From a bacterium (GTDB lineage: Bacteria; Acidobacteriota; Polarisedimenticolia; Polarisedimenticolales; Polarisedimenticolaceae), in the NCBI GenBank assembly GCA_024226515.1, contig JAAELQ010000147.1, forward strand, positions 1 to 64,000: a DNA stretch of 64,000 bases, read 5' to 3'. How positions within the stretch are numbered: position 1 is the first letter of the stretch; every line of letters starts with the position of its first letter. The notes beneath the pieces were generated by a model. That model was not told where the DNA came from and did no database searches. It was given only the letters and a program-made list of their open reading frames with translations. A program made the translations under genes and the position numbers. Below are positions 8,658 through 17,558 of the stretch, in pieces.

Positions 8658-11621
8658 ATGCGAGGGTTCGAAACGAGAGTGGGCCGGATGTTGCGGCGAC
8701 TGTTACCTCTGCTGTGTCTGATCGCGGCCCTACCGGCGATGGCCCAGTCCGGCGCGCTGGAGATCCGCGTGCTCGACGGCCAGAACGCGGAGGCGCTTCC
8801 GGGCGCGACGGTCGTCGTGCGCAACGAACGCGGCCTCAGCGCCGAGACGGCGCTGGTCACCGACGACGATGGGGTCGTCCGCTTCCCGGTGCTGCGCTCC
8901 GGCCAGGGGTACGTCGTCGAGGTGACGTTTCCGGGGTACGGCGGGCAGATCCACCGCGAGGTGCGTGTGCGCATCGACGAGACCGAGCGGCTGGCCATCC
9001 AGCTGTCGCCCGAGATCCAGGAGCGCGTCCGGGTCGTTTCCACCGCGGACGTCGTGGACATCGAGAAGACCGGGACCGCCACTCGCTTCAGCGACGACTT
9101 CATCGAGAATCTGCCCGTTCCCGGACGGTTCTACCAGAACCTGCTCACGCTGGCCCCCGGCGTGAAGGACTCCGACGGGGACGGCAACCCCAACGTGCAC
9201 GGCGCCCGCGCGCGCGACTTCAAGTCGACGGTCAGCGGCGTCAGCAACGTGGACCCGCTGACGGGGCAGTGGCTGAGCTACGTCAACGCGGAGTCGATCG
9301 AGGAGATCGAGGTGATCACCGCCGGCGCCGGCGTCGAGTTCGGTCGCGCGCAGGGCGGGTTCGCCCGGGTGATCCAGAAGCAGGGCAGCAACGAGTTCGA
9401 GGGCGTGTTCGGGTTTCTCTACCGTTCGTCGCTTCTGGACCGCAACGGCGCCTCGGACACGCCCGTCGACGAGATCCCGGACTTCGATTGGATTCAGCCG
9501 TCGATCCAGGTTTCCGGCGCGATCGTCAAGGACCGGGTGTGGTACCGCCTGTCGCATGAATACATCAAGCGCGAAGATCCCGTCAACGTGCTGACCGGGG
9601 TCGAGATCACGACGCGTGAGCAGAGTCTCAACGCCGATCAGATCACGTGGCAGACGTCTCCGCGCAACAAGCTGACGTTCCAGTGGCAGAACGACCCGTT
9701 GACGATCGAGAATCTCGACCTGAGCTCGTCGGTGCGGCCGGAGTCGAGCCGCACGCTCGAACGCGGTGGACCGACCTACTCGTTGACGTGGCTGGCGACA
9801 TCGTCGGCCAGGTTGATCGTCGACACCCTCGTGGCCTATCAGGACTCGAAGGTCGACATCGTGCCGTCGCAGCCCGGTATCGATCAGCGCTGCATGATCT
9901 ACACGCGGTACGAGAACATCAACTCCGCGCGCTGTCTGAACACCGACACGAACCAGACCAGCGGCTCGTACTTCGAGACGTCGAAGGACAAGCGCCAGCG
10001 GCTGACGTTCAACACGCAGGCCACGTGGTACGCGGGACGCACGTTCGGAGCCAGTCACCGCCTCAAGTTCGGTTTCGGGGTCGAGAACGAACGCTATTTC
10101 CGCGATCTCGAGCGCGGCATCGATATGCAGTTCTTCACCGAGCCGTCGTTGTTCCCGCAGCCTCCGGTGTTCGGCGTCGGCACGACCGAGGTTCACGTGC
10201 CGCGCGAGTCGGCGGCAAGCGCCGCGGGGAACTACTGGACGCTGTACGTCGAGGATCAGATCAAACCGCTCGACGGGCTGGCGATCACCGTCGGCGTCCG
10301 GATGGACCGGTCGGAGGTCAGTTCGCGGGGCAACCTCCCGTTCGACCCGAAGGCGCAGTCGGACGCCTACCTCGAGCGATTCCTCAACGAGTGCACCGGG
10401 GGAGGCAATCTGGGCAACTGCGTGCGAGGTATCGCGGCAGACGTGTTCGTCAAGTACGAGAACATGAACGATTTCCGCACGCAGCTCGCCGAGGCCCTGG
10501 GCGTTCCTGCGAGCCAGGTCACGCTGAGCGCGGCCAGCGTGGCCAGTGCGGCCTGGCCCACGGCACGCGAGGCGGACGACGTCCTGCTCGACCAGACGAC
10601 GTTCTCGCCGCGGCTCTCCGTCGCCTGGGATCCGTGGTCCGACGGAAAGACGAAGTTCGCGGCCTCGGTCGGACGCTACTACGACAAGGTGTTCCTGGCC
10701 GTGCCGCTCGTCGAGCTGGAGCCGGTGTTCACCAGCTTCACGCAGGTCGGGATACCCGAGCGCGGGACGTTCTCGCCGTTGATCTTCAGCGGGAGACTCG
10801 ACTCGATCAACGCCGCGGTCAACACGCGACAGATCTCCCGCGACCTGAAGAACCCGTACCAGGACGAGCTGACGATCAGCGCCGAGCGTGCGCTGTGGGC
10901 CGAGACGTCGATCAAGCTGACCTACGTCCAGCGCAAGTTCCGCGACCAGCTGCAGGACATCGACATCAATCACGGGACGGGAGGGGTCGTGTTCAACCCC
11001 GGCTGGGGGCAGATCCTGCTCGTCGGCAACTTCAACGAGAGCGACTACGAGGGGTACGTCCTCGAGCTGAATCGCCGGCAGTACCGCGGGTGGGAGCTGC
11101 AGGGGTCGTACACCTGGTCCGAGGCGATCGGCGACGCCGAGGACTTCGAGCAGTTACTGGGCAATAACCGCGACGTGCAAGACGACGAGCGCGGCTTCCT
11201 GGCCTTCGACCAGCGCCACGTGGTGCGCGTCAACGCGATGACGATCACGCCCTGGGGCTTCCGCCTGGGCGGGACGCTGCGCTGGGAGTCGGGCCTGCCG
11301 TACTCGCTGCTGCACGAGGCGTTCTTCCAGTTCAACTTGCCGCCGCAGTACTTCGGCATGGGCGTCACCGGAGAGCAGCAGGGGTTCTTCTACCCGACCG
11401 AACAGCGCAACGACCAGCGAAACAGCTCTTTCTGGACGTTCAACGTCCGGCTGGCGAAGGAGTTCGCGCTGCGCGGCGGGCAGAACCTGCAGATCACGGG
11501 CGAGATCTTCAACCTGCTGAACGACGACACACTGCGTCAGCTCGATCGCATCGACGGCGTCGCCAACGGCACGCGACGCTTCGGCCGCCAGTATCAGATC
11601 GGCCTGCGGCTGGCGTTCTGA
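8658..11621 (+). CDS. TonB-dependent receptor with carboxypeptidase-like regulatory domain (Oar-type)
   Basis: The 987-residue protein has a signal peptide, an N-terminal carboxypeptidase-regulatory-like beta-sandwich (about residues 35-110, LPGATVVVRN...), a plug region and a long beta-barrel ending in an aromatic residue. This is the Oar-like receptor type abundant in Acidobacteriota. It lies in the outer membrane and probably imports an unknown large ligand or takes part in surface exposure. An alternative ATG at 8688 gives a more compact signal peptide and may be the true start. No TonB box can be assigned with confidence. The stop codon lies inside a hairpin shared with the convergent gene. 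Confidence 0.92.
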   Translation: MRGFETRVGRMLRRLLPLLCLIAALPAMAQSGALEIRVLDGQNAEALPGATVVVRNERGLSAETALVTDDDGVVRFPVLRSGQGYVVEVTFPGYGGQIHREVRVRIDETERLAIQLSPEIQERVRVVSTADVVDIEKTGTATRFSDDFIENLPVPGRFYQNLLTLAPGVKDSDGDGNPNVHGARARDFKSTVSGVSNVDPLTGQWLSYVNAESIEEIEVITAGAGVEFGRAQGGFARVIQKQGSNEFEGVFGFLYRSSLLDRNGASDTPVDEIPDFDWIQPSIQVSGAIVKDRVWYRLSHEYIKREDPVNVLTGVEITTREQSLNADQITWQTSPRNKLTFQWQNDPLTIENLDLSSSVRPESSRTLERGGPTYSLTWLATSSARLIVDTLVAYQDSKVDIVPSQPGIDQRCMIYTRYENINSARCLNTDTNQTSGSYFETSKDKRQRLTFNTQATWYAGRTFGASHRLKFGFGVENERYFRDLERGIDMQFFTEPSLFPQPPVFGVGTTEVHVPRESAASAAGNYWTLYVEDQIKPLDGLAITVGVRMDRSEVSSRGNLPFDPKAQSDAYLERFLNECTGGGNLGNCVRGIAADVFVKYENMNDFRTQLAEALGVPASQVTLSAASVASAAWPTAREADDVLLDQTTFSPRLSVAWDPWSDGKTKFAASVGRYYDKVFLAVPLVELEPVFTSFTQVGIPERGTFSPLIFSGRLDSINAAVNTRQISRDLKNPYQDELTISAERALWAETSIKLTYVQRKFRDQLQDIDINHGTGGVVFNPGWGQILLVGNFNESDYEGYVLELNRRQYRGWELQGSYTWSEAIGDAEDFEQLLGNNRDVQDDERGFLAFDQRHVVRVNAMTITPWGFRLGGTLRWESGLPYSLLHEAFFQFNLPPQYFGMGVTGEQQGFFYPTEQRNDQRNSSFWTFNVRLAKEFALRGGQNLQITGEIFNLLNDDTLRQLDRIDGVANGTRRFGRQYQIGLRLAF

Positions 11622-11640
11622 CCGCTCGACGCGGTCAGAA
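11616..11640. terminator. Bidirectional hairpin between convergent genes, containing both stop codons
   Basis: A perfect 10-bp stem (TTCTGACCGC / GCGGTCAGAA) with a 5-nt loop spans the end of the TonB receptor gene and the end of the convergent barrel gene. The TGA of each gene lies in its own arm. No long T-run follows on either side beyond the AA/TT at the stem base, so termination would be weak or Rho-assisted. The role as a shared terminator is inference from position. Confidence 0.55.
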
Positions 11641-12672
11641 GGTGTAGCGCACGCCGATCTGCAGCGAGATCCCGTCGAGGTCCAGCGACCCGCCCTGAAC
11701 GTAATACAGGCCAGGATCCAGGTCGCCGTTTCCGGTCAGGTCCAGCAGTCCGCCGTCGACGATGCGCAGCGGCCCGTAAGGCGCGATCGCGGTCGGCGAC
11801 GAGATGTTGGCCGTCGTCTGGGGCACGGGATTGCCCAGCGAGTTCCCGTTGTCGAACGAGAGAGTGACCGGATGGTTGACGAACGTGTAGCGTAGGTCGG
11901 TCACGAGCGCCCAGCGCTGCGCCACCTGGAATTCGACGCCGCCGATCAGCTGCCACTCGAACGAGTCCTTGGCATCGACCTCGGCGGCGTCGATCGCGAC
12001 GCGCGGCTGCTGCAATCCGTTGATGCTGACCGGTCCGTGGCTCTCCGGAGACAGCAGCGCGAGAAAGCCCTCGGAACGATCCATCGCCGCCGACAGCGCG
12101 TCGAGCTCGGGACTGGGTTCGTAGCCGACGATCGAATAGCCGGCGCCCGCCCCGAGGTAGGGCTTCAGCTTCGCCTGCGGCCGGAAGCGATACACCGCTG
12201 AAACCTGGATCGGGACGCGGGTCATCTCACCTGCGGGTAGGCGGAAGGTCTCGAAACTCGGGATCCCGATGATGCTGGAGCCGGCCAACACGAACATCGC
12301 CTGGATCTCGATCTGCTCGAGCTCGGTCTCGGTGTAGCCGACGCTGGCCTCGAGCAGCCAGTTCCGGCCGAGGCCGTACTGCGCGGCCAGCGTGACGGTG
12401 CTGGCGCTCTCCAGCTCGAGCTCGGATGCGATTGCGGCATCGTCGCGCGGCTCGACGTAGCGGTCCACGACGGCGCCGGCGTCGTTGACCAGCGTGAGGA
12501 TGTTGGCCGACGAGCTGCGCACCTCGTCGCGGAAGTCGTAGCCGCCGCCGATGAGCGAGATGCGGAAACGCTTCTCGACCTCGTCCGGCCACGCCGCGGC
12601 GCACGCGACGACCGCGAACGCGAGCGCCAGGGTCAGGGCTCGGCGGAGACGTCTCCTGCGGGGCAACGGCAT
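11635..12672 (-). CDS. Outer-membrane beta-barrel protein (OmpW/OmpA-barrel-like)
   Basis: From the ATG at 12672 the product is 345 residues with a basic, hydrophobic signal sequence. Alternating amphipathic strands typical of 8-stranded barrels follow (RFRPQAKLKPYLGAGAGYS; WALVTDLRYTF), and the protein ends in a terminal Phe, the usual barrel-assembly signal. The glycine-rich GAGAGY turn is typical of OmpW-like and related porin-like families. There is a long loop of about 60 residues in the middle. The function is unknown; a small solute pore or structural barrel is likely. Confidence 0.8.
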   Translation of the reverse strand: MPLPRRRRLRRALTLALAFAVVACAAAWPDEVEKRFRISLIGGGYDFRDEVRSSSANILTLVNDAGAVVDRYVEPRDDAAIASELELESASTVTLAAQYGLGRNWLLEASVGYTETELEQIEIQAMFVLAGSSIIGIPSFETFRLPAGEMTRVPIQVSAVYRFRPQAKLKPYLGAGAGYSIVGYEPSPELDALSAAMDRSEGFLALLSPESHGPVSINGLQQPRVAIDAAEVDAKDSFEWQLIGGVEFQVAQRWALVTDLRYTFVNHPVTLSFDNGNSLGNPVPQTTANISSPTAIAPYGPLRIVDGGLLDLTGNGDLDPGLYYVQGGSLDLDGISLQIGVRYTF

Positions 12673-12760
12673 TCGCGTGTTATACGCGCGGAGAGCGGCC
12701 GCGGTCAACCCGCAAGATCGAGAGAGGATGTAGAATGAGCGTCCGATCGGCGGGCCCACG

Positions 12761-14419
12761 ATGTTCGATTACTCGGAACTTCCTCGGACGATGTTCTTGC
12801 GGATGCTGGAGTGCAACCTCCAGCGCCTGGGAACCCGTAGCAAGACGCACCTGCATTTCCTGCGGGCGGTGCGACAGCACCTGGACGCGGACGCCGCCTG
12901 GCTGCACCGTGTCGACCGCGAGGGGCGGCTGGCCGACAAGCGCTTCGTCTCCGGCGACGCCGCGCTCTGCCCGGCCGACCTGACGCGCCAGTTCGCCGAG
13001 CGGCGCAATCCGCGCCTCGGGCCCGGAATGTTGCTGTCCCCGCTACGCGTTCACGAGCGGATCTTCGCCGTCGTCGGCGTCGCGCGCTCGGGACGCAAGT
13101 TCGAGCGCGGCACGGGGCGGGACCTCAATCGACTGACGCGTCTGCTGGCCGCCGACCTGGCCCGGCGCGAGGAGATCCGGCTGAATCACGTCCTCGATCG
13201 CATCCGCGAGAAGGTCGTCGCCGAGCTGCGACCACGAGATCTCGCGTACCAGATCCTGGACGGGCTGTATCAGCTCGTGGGCTACGGGCACTCGGGCGCG
13301 CTGCTGACGCACGACTCGCAGGCCGGTGTGTTCCGCGTCGAGGCGGAGAAGATCGTCTGGGCCAAGGCCAAGAGCGCGTTCATCGGCCACGAGATAGCGA
13401 CCGGGGCCGAGATGCTCGATCTACTGCAGCGGCCGTCGAACGGCGTGCTGCGCATCGACCCCGAGGGCCGACCGCGCGTCGACCGCCGGCTGCGGCCGCT
13501 GTTCGACTACTACCGCGGCCGCGGGATCCCCGAGGGCGGCAGCATCCTGCTCGCGCCGCTGTTTTACGGCCGCGAGCTGCTGGGACTGCTCAAGATCTCG
13601 GCGGCGGGCTCGGCTCGCTTCGGCGACTACGACGTCGAGGTCGTGCGACGCTTCCTGCCGGCGGCGATCGTGGCGCTGCGCAACGTAAGGGACCGGCAAT
13701 CGCTCGAGGATCGCGCGATGGAGGCCGAGGTGCGGGCCGGACTGGTCACCGTGGCCCGAGCGGTGGCCCACGACGTGAACAACGCGATCGGGGCGATCCT
13801 GCCTCTCGCCGAGCAGATGCGGGAGGAGGCGCGCGAGGGACGGGTCGACGGCGCCGAGCTGGAGCAGGACCTGGACGTGATCATCGACAACGCGTCGCTG
13901 TGCAAGAGGATTTTCTCCAACATGTTGCGCCACGGGATGGAGCGCGGCGGCGACGGGCCCGTGGACCTGAACCACATCGTGCGCGACATGTTGCCGTTGC
14001 TGGAGGCGCAGTGCGCGCCGGCGCGCGTGTGCGTCGAGACCGAGCTCGAGAGCGAGCTGCCGACCGTGCGCGCCTCCAACAAGCACCTGGAACGGATCGT
14101 GTGGAACCTCGTGACCAACGCGAAGGAGGCACTGCGGGGAGGGGACGGGGTGATCCGCATCGTCACCGAGCGGGACGGCTCGCACGTCGTCCTGGCGGTG
14201 ATCGACGACGGTCCGGGGATCCCCGAGGATCTGCTGGACAAGGTCCAGGAGCCGTTCTTCAGCACGCGGCGCAGCGGCACCGGGCTGGGTCTGGCGCTGT
14301 GTCGCTCGCTGGCCTGGCAGTACGGCGGGCGTCTCTCGATCCGTAACCTGTCCGGAGGCGGAGCCCGTGTCGCCGTTCGGCTACCGATCGTCGAGCCCGG
14401 CACGACGGAGCGCGAATGA
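12761..14419 (+). CDS. Soluble GAF-domain sensor histidine kinase
   Basis: The 552-residue protein has no membrane segment. A GAF-like sensory region covers roughly residues 150-310. The phosphoacceptor helix carries H337 in AVAHDVNNAIGAILP, and the kinase domain shows an N-box (NLVTNAKEAL), G1 (DDGPGIP) and G2 (GTGLGLAL). It should sense a cytoplasmic signal and phosphorylate the response regulator encoded next, whose ATG overlaps its stop (ATGA). A TAGAAT hexamer about 25 bases upstream may be a -10 element, but no matching -35 is convincing. Confidence 0.9.
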   Translation: MFDYSELPRTMFLRMLECNLQRLGTRSKTHLHFLRAVRQHLDADAAWLHRVDREGRLADKRFVSGDAALCPADLTRQFAERRNPRLGPGMLLSPLRVHERIFAVVGVARSGRKFERGTGRDLNRLTRLLAADLARREEIRLNHVLDRIREKVVAELRPRDLAYQILDGLYQLVGYGHSGALLTHDSQAGVFRVEAEKIVWAKAKSAFIGHEIATGAEMLDLLQRPSNGVLRIDPEGRPRVDRRLRPLFDYYRGRGIPEGGSILLAPLFYGRELLGLLKISAAGSARFGDYDVEVVRRFLPAAIVALRNVRDRQSLEDRAMEAEVRAGLVTVARAVAHDVNNAIGAILPLAEQMREEAREGRVDGAELEQDLDVIIDNASLCKRIFSNMLRHGMERGGDGPVDLNHIVRDMLPLLEAQCAPARVCVETELESELPTVRASNKHLERIVWNLVTNAKEALRGGDGVIRIVTERDGSHVVLAVIDDGPGIPEDLLDKVQEPFFSTRRSGTGLGLALCRSLAWQYGGRLSIRNLSGGGARVAVRLPIVEPGTTERE

Positions 14420-14973
14420 CCCCGAGCCGCGCACGAGTCCTCGTGGTGGACGACGACCCCGGCGTGCTCCGCACGGTCGGGCGCATCCTGCAGCCGGTGT
14501 ACGACGTGGTCTCCGCGTCGACCGCGGCGGAGGCGATGGAGTCCGCCGCCGCCGGTGACGTCGCCGTGGCGCTGGTCGACATCCAGCTCGACGCCGAGGA
14601 CGACGGGTACGCGGTGTGTCGCGAGCTGCGGCGCCTCAGTCCCGAGACCGACGTCATCCTGATGACCGGGTCGGTGTCGCAGTCGGACGAGAAGCTCTTC
14701 CGATCGCTGGAGCAGGACGCGTTCTACTTCCTGTTCAAGCCGTTCGAGCGACGCGTGCTGCGCGCCCTGCTCGAACGCTGCCTGCGTTTGCAGCGCGAGC
14801 GACGGGCAAAAAGAGGGGCTGGCCGCCGAGCTGTCCGAGGACCTCGACAAGGCGCGGAGCTTCCAGGCCAGCCTGCTTCCCTCACGCCCGCTGGCGCACG
14901 AGAGCTGGAGCTTCGACGGTTGCTTCCGGCCGTGCGAGGCGCTCGGAGGCGATTTCTACATGTACGTGCGTGA
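14416..14973 (+). CDS. Response regulator receiver domain; 5' part of a frameshifted receiver-SpoIIE phosphatase gene
   Basis: Residues 1-125 form a receiver domain: acidic pocket D12-D14, phosphoacceptor D55 (VALVDIQL) and a conserved Lys in LFKPF near residue 107. After about residue 133 this frame becomes an Arg/Pro-rich out-of-frame tail and should be ignored. The +1 frame from 14813 continues instead with a helix (AAELSEDLDKARSFQASLLP) and the SpoIIE-type phosphatase, the standard RsbU-like arrangement. The gene is coupled to the kinase by ATGA. It is either a true frameshift mutant or carries a one-base assembly error in an A5 run. Confidence 0.85.
   Translation: MTPSRARVLVVDDDPGVLRTVGRILQPVYDVVSASTAAEAMESAAAGDVAVALVDIQLDAEDDGYAVCRELRRLSPETDVILMTGSVSQSDEKLFRSLEQDAFYFLFKPFERRVLRALLERCLRLQRERRAKRGAGRRAVRGPRQGAELPGQPASLTPAGARELELRRLLPAVRGARRRFLHVRA
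14808..14812 (+). other. Frameshift point (A5 run)
   Basis: The receiver frame and the phosphatase frame meet at a run of five A. Removing one A gives RERRAKEGLAAEL and restores one continuous open frame from 14416 to 15559. The downstream frame codes for conserved protein well before its first ATG, which rules out two independent genes in the original state. Confidence 0.75.
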
Positions 14974-15559
14974 ACGGGATCGCAGTGCCACCTTCGCCGT
15001 GGCCGACGTGGTCGGCCACGGGGTCAGCGCCGCGATGTATGCCGGGATGCTGCGTTCGACGCTGGACGCGGCCCGCAGGCGTGACCCGGATCCCCGACGC
15101 CTGATCGGCGAGCTGCTCGACGGAATCGACTTCTTCGATCCGCCGCGCGGAGCGACGCTGTTCTATGCGCATCTGCTGTGCGACGGCCGCGTGCGTTACT
15201 TCAGCGCCGGGCACCTGCCCGTGCTGTGGCTGACGCGGCAGGGCCGGGTGCGGCGGCTCGAGGCGACGGGATTGCCGCTGTCGACGTTCTTTCGCGATCG
15301 ACCGTACGAGATCGGCGAGATCCGGCTCGACGCGGGCGACCGATTGCTGGCCTTCACCGACGGGATCCCCGAGGCGATGGACCCCGCGGAGAACGAGTTC
15401 GGCCTGGACGGAGTCGAGAAGAGCTTCGCGGCCGGCGCGAAGCTGGCCCCGGGGGCGGTGCTGGCGAGCCTGCTCGAGGAGGTCGAGCGCCATGCGGGCG
15501 GACGGCCGAGCGGCGACGATTCCACGCTGCTGATCGTCGAACGCGGTCGCGCCGGATGA
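14960..15559 (+). CDS. SpoIIE/RsbU-type PP2C serine phosphatase; 3' part of the frameshifted gene
   Basis: This is the PP2C-like phosphatase domain that dephosphorylates anti-sigma-factor antagonists in partner-switching systems. Visible landmarks are DVVGHGVSAAM, FSAGHLPVLW, LLAFTDGIPEA and a C-terminal DDSTLLIV. The first ATG in the frame (14960) cannot be the natural start: the metal-binding GGDFY motif lies just before it (14945-14959) and homologous sequence reaches back to about 14813. In the intact state it would be the output domain of the receiver encoded upstream, so the upstream kinase would control phosphatase activity. Confidence 0.85.
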   Translation: MYVRERDRSATFAVADVVGHGVSAAMYAGMLRSTLDAARRRDPDPRRLIGELLDGIDFFDPPRGATLFYAHLLCDGRVRYFSAGHLPVLWLTRQGRVRRLEATGLPLSTFFRDRPYEIGEIRLDAGDRLLAFTDGIPEAMDPAENEFGLDGVEKSFAAGAKLAPGAVLASLLEEVERHAGGRPSGDDSTLLIVERGRAG

Positions 15560-15572
15560 TGACTCGGACAGG

Positions 15573-16769
15573 CTAGAGGCTGGAGACGATCTTCAGGCCG
15601 CCGAGCCAGGTGCCGATGACGCTGCCGAGACTCGACAGGATGAAGACGAGCAGCACCCGCAGCAGCAGGTTGCTCCACCAGCGCGACGGGGTCAGCGCAT
15701 CCTCGGAGATCGTCTGGAAGTCGCGGACGCGCGGAGGCTTGACGTAGGCCTGCACGAACGCGGTGACGTAGCCCGCGCCGATCACCGGCGTCAAGCTGGT
15801 CAACGGAGCGCAGAGAAACGCGGCCAACACGGTCAGCGGGTGACCCAGGGCCAGGATCGCGCCGATTCCGCTGGGCACGGCGTTGGCCACGACCCAGAAC
15901 AGCGCGTTTTCTCCCGCCGCCTGACCGCCCTTGGTGTAGGCGATGAAGCCCAGCGAGCCGAGGATCAGCGCCGGGATGCCCCAGCCGACCCACTTCCACA
16001 CGGGGGTCGTCTTCGGGATGCGGGTGATCTCCTGCATGTCGATCGTCTCGTGGCCTTCTCGCAGCAGGCGAACCATGCCCTCGACGTGGCCCGCGCCGAC
16101 CACGGCGACGATGCGCGAGCCGTCGGCCTCGGCAATCTTGCGCGCCAGGTAGGCGTCGCGCTCGTCGATCAGGACGCGCTTCAGCGTCGGCATGGCGTGC
16201 GCGAGCTCCTCCATCATCTCCGACAGGACGTCCTTGCTGCGCAGCTCGCGCAGGTCGTCCTCGGAGATCTCGGTGTCGCCGAAGGCGCCGGCCAGTAGCG
16301 CGGACAGGAGCTTCCATTTCTGGAACAGCGACATCGAGCGCCACGCGCGCATCAGCGTGATGCGAATGCTGCGGTCGCACAGGTCGTACGGTACTCCGGA
16401 TGCCTCGGCCGACCGCACGGCCTCGAGCAGCTCGGTCCCCGGCATGACGCCGAGCTGCCCGCCGAGTTTCTTCTGATAGGAGGAGAGCAGCAGGTTCACG
16501 AGCAGCGTGGAGAGCTGTTTGTTGCGAATGACCTGACGCAGGTCCAGGTTTTCCCAACGCGTCTTCTGCGACAGCGCATCGTAGCGCTGGGCGTCGAGCT
16601 CGATGCAGACGCGATCCGGTTTCTCCTCGCGGATCACGTCGCGCACGAGGTCGGCCGACTCCTGGGAGACGTGGGCGGTTCCGACGAGAATGATCGTGCG
16701 GTCGTCGAGCCGGACGCGGTGGACGTCTTGCTGCGCGACCGCCGATTCCTGACGTGGTTCGTCCGACAT
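15573..16769 (-). CDS. TraB family membrane protein
   Basis: The 398-residue protein carries the TraB/TIKI-fold signature VGTAHVSQES at residues 29-38 and the second conserved motif VVGAGHVEG near residue 225. Three to four C-terminal membrane helices follow. Bacterial TraB homologs of this length are widespread; by relation to TIKI they may be membrane-bound metalloproteases, though their activity is not established. It follows an outer-membrane barrel-like gene by 12 bases on the same strand, so the two are probably co-transcribed. Confidence 0.85.
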   Translation of the reverse strand: MSDEPRQESAVAQQDVHRVRLDDRTIILVGTAHVSQESADLVRDVIREEKPDRVCIELDAQRYDALSQKTRWENLDLRQVIRNKQLSTLLVNLLLSSYQKKLGGQLGVMPGTELLEAVRSAEASGVPYDLCDRSIRITLMRAWRSMSLFQKWKLLSALLAGAFGDTEISEDDLRELRSKDVLSEMMEELAHAMPTLKRVLIDERDAYLARKIAEADGSRIVAVVGAGHVEGMVRLLREGHETIDMQEITRIPKTTPVWKWVGWGIPALILGSLGFIAYTKGGQAAGENALFWVVANAVPSGIGAILALGHPLTVLAAFLCAPLTSLTPVIGAGYVTAFVQAYVKPPRVRDFQTISEDALTPSRWWSNLLLRVLLVFILSSLGSVIGTWLGGLKIVSSL

Positions 16770-16781
16770 CGGGGACTCAGA

Positions 16782-17375
16782 CTAGCCCGGATCGACCCGG
16801 CCCGCACCCGGCGCCGGTCGAGACGCCGGATCCCAGCCGAGAATCACACCGAACGACAGGTGCGTCCACGGGGCGTCGTCCGGTCCGGCGGTGCCGAGCG
16901 AGCGGTCGACGCGAATCTCCCAGGCGGCCCGCGCTCGGCGCCCCTGGAGCCGGCGCCGGCCGAATCCGAGCGACACCTCGGGCCGCGAGAAGTCCCGCGA
17001 TCCGCTGGGGTCCACGGTCGCGTTGCCCAGCCCGAAGCGCGCGAAGTACTGCGAACGCCTCCAGTGCGGGCGCAGGTAGAGCGTGGCACCCGCGCGTAGC
17101 GTGGTCATGCGGGCTCCTGCACGATCCTGCTCGATCGACGGTTCCGCCGTCCCGAGCTGTAGAAAGGCCGCCCAGTGATCGCGCAGCAGCCAGGTCGCCG
17201 CTGCCGAAGCGGCGGGCTCCAGGCGCTCGCCGAAGCGCTCCCGCGAGCTGAGATCGGCATCGACGGCCAGCAGCGCGGCACGAAGCTCCAGCTCCAGCGA
17301 CGGCGCGTCTCGACCGCCACCGGAGACGCAGGGGACGGACCCGAGCAGTGCGAGAAGTAGGAAGAGAGGCTTCAT
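16782..17375 (-). CDS. Small exported outer-membrane barrel-like protein
   Basis: The 197-residue product begins with a signal peptide (MKPLFLLLALLGSV...). Short amphipathic beta-strands follow, rich in Arg and Gly turns (FARFGLGNATVD; PEVSLGFGRRRL). It resembles the small barrels found as companions of other membrane proteins but does not match a family I can name. It lies directly upstream of the TraB gene in the same direction. The promoter region is shared with the divergent aminotransferase gene and holds an 18-bp palindrome. Confidence 0.65.
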   Translation of the reverse strand: MKPLFLLLALLGSVPCVSGGGRDAPSLELELRAALLAVDADLSSRERFGERLEPAASAAATWLLRDHWAAFLQLGTAEPSIEQDRAGARMTTLRAGATLYLRPHWRRSQYFARFGLGNATVDPSGSRDFSRPEVSLGFGRRRLQGRRARAAWEIRVDRSLGTAGPDDAPWTHLSFGVILGWDPASRPAPGAGRVDPG

Positions 17376-17462
17376 CGTCGACCTTCCGCCGGGGGGGGCC
17401 CGGGAGGGCAGGCATCATAGACCAAGCGGGTTGGGCGGGATCGCGCAAATTGAGCCACCTGA

Positions 17463-17480
17463 CGCACGGTCGACCGTGCG
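17463..17480. promoter_or_regulatory. Perfect 18-bp palindrome, candidate operator
   Basis: CGCACGGTCGACCGTGCG reads identically on both strands. It lies in the 183-bp region between the divergent barrel/TraB operon and the aminotransferase gene, about 80 bases before each start codon. A two-fold symmetric site at this position suits a dimeric repressor or activator. No regulator gene is adjacent, so the protein that binds is unknown. Confidence 0.5.
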
Positions 17481-17558
17481 GTCCACCCGGATCGCTGGCC
17501 GCTACGGGCCGCGCGTATGGCACGCATCTTGCCGTTTTTCTTGGTGGGAGGGTGGAGT

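Noticed and set aside
8730..10973. A 747-codon minus-strand open frame opposite the TonB receptor gene
   Set aside because: GC-rich codon usage leaves antisense frames open; there is no ribosome site or motif, and the sense frame encodes a complete receptor.
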